Below are positions 1-12,000 of a stretch of 64,000 bases of DNA, piece after piece. A program made the position numbers and the translations under genes. The notes under the pieces are model-generated. The model was given only the letters and a program-made list of their open reading frames with translations. It was not told the DNA's origin and did no database searches. The DNA comes from Bacteroidales bacterium (GTDB lineage Bacteria > Bacteroidota > Bacteroidia > Bacteroidales > VadinHA17): assembly GCA_017999895.1 (NCBI GenBank), contig JAGNKY010000002.1, positions 1-64,000 on the forward strand, in the 5' to 3' direction. Numbering within the stretch: the stretch's first letter is position 1; each line of letters opens with the position of its first letter.

Positions 1-3000
1 TAACTACCCCACCTGCATATACACCGGTAACTCCTGCCGGAAGTCCGCTTACCGTAGCTCCCGTCGCTCCTGTTGTACTGTATGTAATATTAGTTATCGG
101 CGTACCGATACATACTGTCTGATTATCTGTTCCTGGCGCCGAAGTAAGTGTTATGGTATTGAGCGGATTTACCTTTATAACTCCTGTGGCTGTTATATTA
201 CCACATCCACCCGTAAGTGTAACTGTGTAATTAAACGTACCGGCTACACTCGGACTGCCACTGATAGTTACTACATCCGATGCCCAGCTACCTGTGACTC
301 CTGTCGGAAGTCCTGCAAATTTAGAACCAGTAGCCCCTGTCGTAGAATATGTAATATTTGTAATTGCTGTGTTGATGCATATAATCTGATTATCCGTACC
401 TAAACCGGAGGTGAGAACAATAGTATTAAGAGGTGTAACAGTAACATTTGTACTTGCAGATGCAGTGCATCCGCTGGCATCTTTAACAGTCAGATTATAA
501 ACTCCGCTCATCGCCGGTGTTGCGCCAGGTATAGAAGGATTCTGCAATGTTGAAGTAAACCCGTTCGGGCCTGTCCATGCATAAGAAGCCATTCCATTCG
601 GCAAGCCCGTAAGGTTTATTATGCCTGTCTGGCAGACAGGACTATTGCTTCCGGCAGCAGCTATTAGTTGATCAGGTTCATTTATTGTAATCGGTACATT
701 AACTGTACAAAGATTTGCATCTTTTACGGTTACTGTATATGATCCTGCTGAAAGTCCCATAAATGTCGGAGAAGCCTGATAAACGACACCATCAATGCTA
801 TACTTGTATGGAGCAGTTCCTCCTCCTGCTGTTATTGTGACCTGGCCGTCATTACCTCCGTAACATGTGACGTTAGTTTGTGAAGAGATGACTCCTGTTA
901 ATACGGGAGGTTGAGTAATGATCACAGGTACATTGAATATGCACAGGTTCGCATCACGTACTGTTACGTTGTAACTACCTGCAGCAAGTCCAGTGAAATT
1001 ACCTGAAGACTGGTATGGTCCGCCATCGAGGCTAAACTCGTATGAAGGTGTGCCTCCAAGTCCTGTTATAATTACAGACCCTGTAGAGTTGCCGAAACAG
1101 TCAACATTTGTCTGGGTTGAAATTACTCCCGACAATGCTGTTGGCTGTGTAATATTGACCGGTACATTTTTAGTGCAGAAGTTTGCATCCCTTACAACAA
1201 CCGTATATGCTCCGGCCATCAGTCCATTAAATACATTTGAAGGCTGGAATGGTCCTCCGTTAATATTGTATTCATATGGGGAAGTGCCTCCCGATGCTGA
1301 AATTGTTACACTTCCGTTAGATCCGCCATTACATAAAACATTGGTTTGTGAAGAGATGCCGGCAAGCAAAACTGCCGGTTGTGTTATTGTAAACGGAACA
1401 TCAAAAGTGCATAAAAGTGCATCCTGGATTCTTACAGTATGATTGCCAGGGGCAATGCCGTTAAATGTACCGTTTGTCTGGTAAGCCCCTCCATCAAGGG
1501 AATATTGATAAGGCGGCAAACCTGTACCTGTTGTAGCCTCAACAGTTACAGACCCATCTGATAATCCATTACATGATATATCGGTTTTCGAAACTAAAGT
1601 GCCCTGGAGATTATATATAGTTACATCAACAAATGTTGTATTGGAACATGATGAAGCGTTCTGGACGATTACACTTACCTTACCCGACGGTCCGGTGCCC
1701 CATCTTACTTTAACCCAGTTAACGCCCGAAGTTCCGCCTCCTGTTATCACTCCGCCAGTAACAGTCCATGCATAAGACGTATATGTATTTGTGAGTGTAT
1801 ATGTTACTTCATTATTCGAACAAACATTAATAACCGGATTGTCAAATTCCGGTAAAGGTATTGAGCTTATTGTGACGGTATCAACAACTGACGATTCACA
1901 AGGATACCCTAAAATATTAGGCCTGGTAATCATAGCTATAAGAACACCCTGTGTAATACCCATATCCCACTGTACCACTACTTCATTTGTATTAAGTGGT
2001 GTAGTAAGTATTGTACCATTTTCAATAGCCCAGTTATAAGTTGCATCAGGGTCATAACTAACAGAATAAGTTTTAGTCTCTCCTTCGCAAGCAGTTGTGT
2101 GCCTTTCGGTTATGTTATTGAATATTAATCCACTCTTGTCAATTGTCATAGATGAAATATCACTGCATCCATTACCGTCGTTAACAACAAGTTGTATATG
2201 GTAAATACCATCCGGCATCAGATTGTTGAAGAATGGATTTTCAGCAGTACTTGTATTTGAGAATATAAGAAAAGGCCACTCCGGGATTATTTGAACAAAG
2301 GGATATACATCATCTTCCAGACCGTCCCAGAAATAAGAATAAATACCATTGCCACCGGAAACATCAGAATCATAGAGTGCAAAGGGTTCGGCCAGAATAC
2401 AATTAGTGAGAGAAATGCTGTTTATTTTAAGTGATGAAGCTATTGTAATCTCGATATCTTTCGAAGCTGAATTGCCGTAAGCATCAACAGCAGTAAGCGT
2501 TACCGTTTTCTTTCCCTGGTCGCTACAGCTAAAGGTATTCGGATAAACTGAAAGACTAATAGGTCCGCAATTATCATAAGAACCATTATCTACATCAGAA
2601 GGGGATAGTATTCCAGTACCATCATCTCCAAGAACAAGAGTGAATGTCTTCACATTTACAACAGGTCGTACCGTATCCAGAACTGTTACAAATGCATTAC
2701 AATTCGATGAGTTACCCGATGCATCGGTACCTGTCAGCGTTACTGACACAGGAGCTCCTATATCCGAACAGCTAAAGTTTGTCTTACTGAGAATATAAGA
2801 TAAAACCGGTGTACAATTATCTGTAGAGCCGTTATCAATCATTGCAGGGGTCAGAATGGCTTTGCCTTCATTGTCGAGGTAGAGGTTAGCATCTTTACAA
2901 GACATTACAGGTAGAGTAACATCCCGTGACGTAATTACCACTGTAACACTGCTTTCATTGCCTTCAAGGTCAGTTGCATAGATATTCACATTTGTTGTGC

Positions 3001-6000
3001 CTGTTCCGTCAATTGATGTTCCTGCTGATGGATTCTGAGTTTTTATAATTGATGCAGGGGCTGTGCAATTGTCAGTTACAACAAGTGCTGAAAGGAAATC
3101 AGGAACAAATGCTTCGCAAAAAGCGTTAAGATCAAGAGTTGGATTTACAGGCGCGATTATTACTGGAGGTGTAACGTCCACGACCGTCACATCAATATTT
3201 TCATTTGCAGTATTCCCATCCTCATCTGTTGCAGTAATTTTAACTGCCGTTACTCCTTTTCCCACTATAGTCCCTGCAGCAGGTACCTGGCTGATAATAA
3301 TATTTCCGGGAGCAGTACAGTTATCGGAGAATGTCGCTGCTATTGAAGGAATCGACGCCTGACATCCTGCATCAGCATTTATTATAGGTGGAGCAGGTAA
3401 AGTAATTACCGGTGGGATATTATCTTTTACAGTAACAGTAAATGAACATTGTGACTGATTTCCGGAAGCATCTTTTAATGTATATGTTACGGTCGTTAGA
3501 CCCTTATTAAACGTATAAGAACCGATCTGGTTAATGCCTGTTAACGGTGATGAAGCAGTTGTGACACCGGTCATTTCCCATGTAAGTGCATCAACGGCGC
3601 AATTATCCGATATTGTTGCATCAGGAATATTTACCACTGCTGTACAGACACCAGGATCGATATTCTGCAAAATATCTGATGAACAAATAATTATAGGATT
3701 TATATTATCAATAACATTTACTAAAACAGGTGTTCTTGTGTTGCTTACACAACCTCCTGTACCGTTCGATTCTGCATAATATGTTGTATTATTGATAAGA
3801 GGTGTTCCGGGAGCAAGTTTAGTTCCTCCAGTAGGTGCATTATACCAGTCGACCGTACAGGCAGGAGGTGGTGTTGCAACAAGGTCTGCTATTGTAGCAC
3901 CAGGACAGAAATTCTGGGCCGAAGGTACTACAGGTGCATCAGGTGATATGACGAAATTAATAATCACATCATCTGACGACTGACAGGAACTGTTGCTAAT
4001 AGTCCAGCGCAAAGTATAGACGTTTCCATTAAGGCCAATGAACTGGCTTGTCGGACTTGAAGGTGTAATTATTGTTCCTCCGCTCCCACTAACGATGCTC
4101 CACAAACCTGTTCCTACAACAGGTGTGTTTCCTGCAAGAGTAACAGTAGTAATTCCGCATACTGCCTGGTCAGGGCCAGCCATAGCTGTTGTTGGTTCTG
4201 CATACGTTGTAACCGGAGTGGCATCAACAGTTCCGTTCTCAGTTCCTCCGTTATATTTGAAAGAAGTCAATACATAAACACCCGGCACAAGTGTGGGCAA
4301 TGTATATGGAACCTCTGCTGATGTAATGGTTACAGCTGCCTGAAGAATTCCATTAACAGTATATTCAAGTATATAATTAAAAGGTATAGGACCGGGAGAA
4401 ATAAAGCTCACAGGTATTCCCGTTGTTCCGCAAACAGGGCCTGAAGGAGTAAACTGTGCCCTTGGTTTTAAACTGCTGATTGATGCAAGGGTAAAGTTGT
4501 CAGAACCATTTGAGGTTTGTAAAACCGATGAAACTGCAGTTCCGTAATAATTGTCGCCGGTAGCAGTCGTAGGCACTTCCTGCCATTTACTTGTCCCGGA
4601 ATCATAGTGAGCCACTCTCACATTTGATAATCCTCCTGCAACAAGTGGAGTAATGTCGCTTGATGGAGTCCATCCAAGGCTGATAAGTGATTGTGAGCCT
4701 GATATTGTCTTCAGGTTCCAGTATTCTTGAGAACTCACTGCTACCAGAGGAGCGTTTATATCCGATGATGTCGGATTCGGCGAAAAATATTCGGCAGTCC
4801 ACTCTGCAGGTCCAGACTGTGTTGATGAGACTTTTATTCTATTTCCCAATATATATTGCAGCCCTGCCTTAACTGTACCGACAGGGAATAAGAACTCTTC
4901 GTATTGGTTAATAGTCTTTGTAAGCGGCCCTGAAATGTAAGAAGATGCTGAACCTCCTGAAGGAAAAACACAATTAGCTAACGTGTTTTTTAATTTCAGG
5001 GTACCAGTTAAACTTGTATTAATAAGTCCATTAGTTAAAAGCAGATTGCCGGTTACTTCAATATCGCCACCGGTATTTATTGAAAGACCTGCAGAGTTAT
5101 TGATTTCAAGATTATTGAATGAATTAATACCTGCAAAATTACCTGTAGTACCACCAATGGCTTGTGCGGATGTTCCTGCAAATGAAACAGTTGCGTTACT
5201 TCCTGAACCTGAAATAAATGTGCCGGTATTATAGCGCTCCATAGAGCCTTTTATCGTTAGTTTTCGGTTATATACGCTATTATCGACAGTAGGACCGTCA
5301 ATAAGGAATTGTTTGCAAACAGTCAGGTTTTTATCTGGAAGAACTCTTGTTCCGCCTCCAGTGAAATGTATTTTCGGAATAATGTCATAAAGGTCGGCAA
5401 TAATAGTATAACTACCTATACCTCCATATTCAATAGTGGAATTATTTGAACACGATAGAAAATCGGTGTATATGCCTGAAGGAAAAGTTCCGTTTTCAAG
5501 GTACAAAATACCGTTGCCTGTAACGGTTCCAAGATTATGTCCGTAATAAGGATTGATTACTTTGAGTTTATTGTTAATGGTAGTTCTGTAGGCTGTGCAA
5601 TAATTTGCATCGAGTGCAACTTCGTGGTCAATTGTCACAATAAATCCATTCGGTCCTCCGTCAGGGCAAGGGTATGGATCACCACCGGTTTGAGTCCATA
5701 TTGTTTTGTCGGACCAGTTGCCATTGCTGTTGCTCGTATATTCAGGTATATTTGACGGAAAAGCTGTAAATATACCTGCAGTATATTCGCCTCCAAGGTT
5801 ATTTGTTCCTGAATAATTGAATGTTATACTGTTTGTGGCAGGATTAACTCCTGGTGTTCTTGTCCATGTAATTCCGGGGACTTCAAGTCGGGCTGCTAAA
5901 TAGTTATTTTCCTGAGAACCGATAACATCTTCCTGAAGATAGCTAAACACAATATTCCCTGAAAGATTTGTCAATCCTGAACTTTGCAGTGACCAGTAAT

Positions 6001-9000
6001 AATCGAGTGCATTATCTGGATCAATAACCCCAGGATGCTGTTCGTTGATATTGTTAACCTTTACATAACCAACAGTGCTGTTCGAAGTTATTGTAAGAAT
6101 TGCCGGAGTATATTTGCCCGAGACTCCTAAAGGGAAAGTAAAAGCCGGATTTGCACCCGTATTGAAAAATTTTCTCAGACCTCCGTTGCCGGAGACTCCA
6201 TTTGTTATAATAAGTTTTGACGCGCTGAAAGGAGCACCCTGAATATTACTGTTAACGCCGAGTGTAAACAAATTACTCTTAATATTCAGAACTCCGGCTG
6301 TAAGAGTAAAATCCTCACTTAATGTAATATCGCTATCTAAATTTGCACCGGCGCCATTATTGAGTGTCAATCTTGCAAAAGACCCGGTACCTGATACTTT
6401 CTGGAGGGAAGTTCCATTCAAAATAACACCGCTTCCGGCTGAATTATTATCAGTATAACTGCTGTTATTGATAAAATCACCTTTAACATTAATTGCATTT
6501 GCTCCACTCGCAAGGGTTCCGGTCAGAATGCTGAGGTTCCTATTTACCGTAATCGGATTATTAAGTGTAAGAGATACACCAGGTGTTACAACAAGGTCAT
6601 AGAAATTTGTAACACCGGTAAGTGTTTGTGCACCTGCATAAGATGAGCCTGTTGCTGCACTGAACGTAGTTAAATTTGTAACCGGAACATAACCCGTCGC
6701 ACCAGGTGTATTTGTGAAATTCCCGTTAAAAGTGATATTAATATTATTGGAGTTCAGAACACTGTTTGCATTTATCAGCATGTCACCATTAACTGTAAGC
6801 GGATTTTCAAGCAATCTCAAGGTCGAAGTTCTTCCGGAATAACCGGTAACGGTAATATTATATAATGGTATTGTTGCATCAAGAAAATAGTTCTGCGTTG
6901 CTGTGTTCCCATTGTTAAAAACAATAGTTCCGCCTGATACAGAACCCGCCTGAGGTCTGATATACAAATCTCCGAACGGTGAAGAAGGCGTTATTGAAGC
7001 ACCATTGCCCCTTACAATTGTCAGTGTACCTCCTGTCATAGTAAATTCACTGCCGTCATTTACAACTTCGAACTTTGCGTTTATACCATTGAAGGCCTGC
7101 CCGTTTACCATGACCGTTCCACCCGACTGAATATATTTCAAAACTCCTGCAGCGTTTGATGGATTTCTTCTTATCTGGCCGTTAACTCTCAATAGTCCGC
7201 CTGAAATTTCAATGGCTGAAGCGCCACTGCTCGAGTATTCTATATCATTATTGTAAGCATCCGTTCCGCCGGTCCGTCCTACATAGACATTACCGTTTAC
7301 AATTGTAAGTTTACCGTTAAGAAGAAGGTCGCCGTTGTTATTTGCGGCATTTCCTATAAGAATATTCTTGTTTCCGGAGTTGCTCGGGAGATTAATGTAT
7401 AATCCTGCTGTTGCAGGTATAATAAAAGGTGTTGTGGTTGATATGGTGAAATCGGTGGAAGGATTGGTGCGCATATATCTGAGCGTGCCGTTTTGCAGTG
7501 TAAGCCAGCTATTTACTGGTGTTGTAAGAGTGCCGGCAATATCAATTGTCAGTGTTACATCCTGGGAATTTCCTTTATTAACGGTAACTGTACTAAAAAC
7601 AGTTCTTGGATCTCCGGCAGTGTTAGTCACGCTTGCCGAATTGGAGCCAAAGAATGTGACAGGTATGTTGGTAAAATCAACTTTCGATGTGGTTGTAAGG
7701 CCATGGGTAAGACCATCTGTATTATTAATCAGGCTCCCGCCTATTGACATACTCTGATTTGTTGCACCGCTCCAAACATAAAGTGCTGAAAGAGTAGCGA
7801 CTTTAACATCGCCTTCCACAACAAAGTTCTGAGCAACAGTTCCGTTCTGATACCAAATAAGTGAACCGCCCTGAATGTCCATATTACCTTTAACAGTGAT
7901 GGTTTTAGCAATTGTAGGAACAGGACCAGGATATGAAGTACCCCATGCCGGGCAAAACCATGAATCGGCATTCTGTCCGCGGGTAATCAGGTCGCCATAA
8001 ATAGTAACACTCAGATTTCCAAAAATAACATTCGAGCCTCCAAGCGGAGAAAGAATCAGAGTTCCATAGCTCGAGACGTTGGAAGGCAGATAATATGTAG
8101 TACCGGCACCAGGATTAGTAGTATAAAGTTCAGTTGTACCTCTGTTCACATTATAATCAGAAAAATCTCCCGATGGAAAAGCGTAAGTTGAGGGACTGGT
8201 ATATTTAGTAGTAAGTCTGAAATTGCCATTACCGTTAGGGTGTGAAATAACCCTGCTAAAAACTGAGCTCGGGTTATACCCGACATCGAGTGCCGAACCT
8301 GCTTCTATTTGAAGAGTTGCACAACTTACGCTGCCGGTATTTGGAACATTGGGATCGGTGGCAAGATAAACACTATCTTTTGCTCCTATAATTACAATAT
8401 CATTTGCTCCTGGAGCAGATGAAGGCGGATTATCTACTGTATGCCCCGTTAAAGACCAGGTATTTAAATTTGTCCAAAGGCCTGATTGCCTGCTGTAAAA
8501 AACTTTTGGAGAACCAAATGGATCGGTTGGGTTATCGTCACCTGCAGTGTAATCCCCATCAATAAATGATACATTCTCAAGAAAACTGCCTGGGCCTGGT
8601 TCTCCTATAATGTTTAATGTTTCATCTACGTCGGCGGCTGTACCTTTTGTCCACGAGCTGGTTGAATTGTTAAACCTTGCTGCTACATACTCGTTTTCAG
8701 TTACTGTACTGCCGGTAACAACATTGGCTTCAGCATAAGTATATCCGTGAGTGACAGTTGCACTGCCAAGAGTGAAACCTGAAGATGTAACCTTCCAGTA
8801 ATATGTCAAACTCCTTCCTGCTGTAGTGACATTTGGATGAGCATAATTTACAGGCACAACTGTTATTGAGCCGTACGACGAAGGATCTGTGCTGAAAGTA
8901 TAAGTTGCCGGAGTATAATTTGCCGTACCGATATGAAAAGTAAAAGGCCCTGCTGCTGAAAACACCTTTGTTACCCCACCATCGCCATTATTTCCTGCAC

Positions 9001-12000
9001 ACTGTATATATCGCAGAGCTCCTCCATTTACAATTGAAGACTGTCCGTTTAACCGCAGGTTATATGTGCTGATATTAAACAGTTTGTCCCGGGAAAAAGT
9101 TAGTGCTCCGTTGAGAGTCATGTCCGCGAGAAGCGAAACAGGTGCTGCTGCTGCATTTGTGTTATTGAGCTCAACATTCCCGAACACTCCGTTTCCGTCA
9201 ATAGTCTGAGTCTGTGTACCGTTAAGAACTATTTTGCCAGTACCGGCTATTTTACCTGAATTGTATACATTTCTGGCAATATTAATAGTATTGCCGTTAT
9301 CATTCAGGGTGCCAAGTAAAAGCCTGAATTCATTTAACACGCTTATCGTTGTTCCCGAAGTTCCCCCGAAATTCAATTCTACACCCGACGGTTTATTTAT
9401 TGTCAACCGGTAAAGTGTTTGTGCCGCATAAACATTAAAATTCTGTATAGTTGTTCCGTTGAAAGTTGTAATATTGTTTCCGGGTGTATATGTACTTCCT
9501 GATGCAATAGTGAAATCTCCTCCTATGGTTAAATCAAGATTATTAGCTATAAGGACGCCGGATGATATATTTAGATTTTTAAGAACTGTTACCGGATTTG
9601 AATTCAGTTGAACTGTTTTTGTGCCGCTTACTCTATTGATAGTAAGATTTGCAAAAGGTGCCGTTGTATTAATAAGGTAATCTACATCTTCTGCCGGAAC
9701 TGTTCCTGAAGTCGGAATTATTTCAATAGTTCCTCCTGTTACGTTTATATCGGAAGCAGAACATGCAATTCTGTAAGCAAACGTAGGTGATGTAGTGCCG
9801 CACACATCATAAATTTTTATTGTACCACCGGTCATTGAAAAGCCGTTTGCTCCGCCGCTGTTGGTTATGTCGAAAGAACCTGCGGAAGCATCTATGCCGC
9901 TAGAAGCTCTCGAATTGTCGAGCGGTGCATTTACCAATCCGTCGGGTGTATATGTTGAAGTTGTTCTTTTAAATCTTCCTCTGAGTGTCATTATTCCGCC
10001 AGTTTGTGAATATGATATCAAGCTATTTGTCTGCGGAGACGAATGAAACTGTTTTGTATCAACAGTACCGCCGTTCAGGATGAACTGGCCTGGTGCATAA
10101 TTCCAATATATAATACCTGTAGATTCCCGTGTCGAAAGATATCCGTTATTCAATTGTAGTTTCCCTGAAACCGAAATACCGCTGTTCCCTGTTCCCACAT
10201 CAATACCCATTGATGCGTTATCGGGTGCTGCGACGCCGTAGGTGCCGTTTACTTCACGATAGTCATCGGCTGTTGACATAACTATAACTCCTGCTCCATC
10301 AAGTATAAAAGCACCTCTGCCGGGTATATAAAAATCACTCGAAGGAGGCCCTGCCGTTGCACCTTCAGTAAGACTCGGTATTACTACAAGTCCCTGCAAT
10401 ACAAGAGTTCCTGCCCGCACCCATAAAGCTTTTTTAAGATTGGGATCTGCATCTGTTGCAGGAGCTGTAGCATCCCCCGGTGCAATATTAGCTCCAAAAA
10501 GTCTGAAATTATTATATGATGTCGAATATATAATTAGCTTAAAAGTCTGGCCTGTACCTTTGTCAAGAACCAGATTATAAAAATCTGTCTGACCGTTACA
10601 CGTTAACGTCTTGTCGCTTAATCCATTGAAGTAAACTGTAGCAAAGCCCGTAGTTGGTCCGTTGACTATGGGTGGAAAACTGTTGTAAACGGGGTATGGA
10701 AGGTTTGTAAACCTTACAGTACCATTATTTGTAAAATTACCATATACCTGTATCCTGTGTGAATGCAATTCATAATAGTTTATGAATCCTCCTGTTGTTC
10801 CGTTAATATCGAGGGGCGATGTCTGTGTATTTGTAACGCCGGTACCCACCCTGATTGCAGCTCCATTGTCCACAACAACATCGCCGTTAATAATCAGAGA
10901 AAGCCTTTGTGCAGTAGCATCATTTATCTGGTATGTTCCCTGGCGGACAAGAAGGTTACCGTTCAGAGTCAGATTATTAACCTGTACAACTGGTCCGGGA
11001 GCTCTTATTGAAAGATGGTAATATACGGTCTGGTACACAGGCATTGTGACTGCAGCCGTATATTCTGTTATGCCGCCGTCGGTTGTTACAAAAGTGTTTG
11101 TAGTTACAGGTGATGGAAAACTTGCAGAAGAGAGTTTCAAAGTGCCTGCTCCCCTGAGGGCGGTTAATCCATTTGTGAAACTAAAAACCGACAGGTCGAG
11201 TATGCCTCCACTGTTTATTGTAACGTCAAGATTCTGCGTTGTTACATTGCCTGAAAGAGACACAGTACGGCCTGAAAGTATTACCACTTTATCGCCGATT
11301 CCGGGAACCATTGTTCCGGGACCGGTCGTTCCGCTTGGGTCAAAAGTCCATGTTGATGCCTGATCCCAGTTGCCTGTCTGATATGAATAATACGTACCGG
11401 GAGCTCCAATAGTCCATAAGCCGGTAATTGTCGCACTGCCTGTTGATGTGGCAGGGTTTACCCCTTTAGCTGAGGCTCCTGTTGCCAGGTTCCATGTTCC
11501 TGATGTATTTGTATATAACTGGAACTCAGCAGGATTACCCACAGCTTCCGCTGCATCATAAGCAAAAGACAACCTTGTAGTCGCACCTGTGGTAATGTTA
11601 GACACTAAAATATCCCAGTGTTTATTGATATAATTCGGAAGAGAACCTGCTGGCTCAGGTACTGCCCTTACGGAAATGCTTCTGGCGTCTGCTGTAATAT
11701 TCGGAAGATTGGTGATTATCAGTGGATTGTAAAAACCATTGCTGCCTACAGGATAAGTAAGGTTAAAATTCTGATTTTGGGCATTGGCTGAACGGATAAA
11801 CCGGCCTGTTCCGTTCGTTTCGATCATATTTGTCGAGCTGAAAGGTGCGCCGGATACAGCTGTAGTGTTGGAGAGAGTCAGGTCATAATCTCCAAGCCTC
11901 AGTAAACCGGAAGAAAGAGTAAGTGTTCCAGTAACGGTTGCAGCGCCTGCAAGACTTTTTGTTCCTCCGCCACTGATGTTAAGATTATAATATGTATATC

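Noticed and set aside
690..1609. Possible CRISPR-like spacing of repeats
   Set aside because: The units are about 230 bases and coding (SprB repeats), with no short identical repeats and spacers.
4602..4802. A 66-codon minus-strand ORF inside the adhesin
   Set aside because: It is in a different frame from the adhesin, which is open here; it is an out-of-frame shadow. The same holds for 7741-7971.
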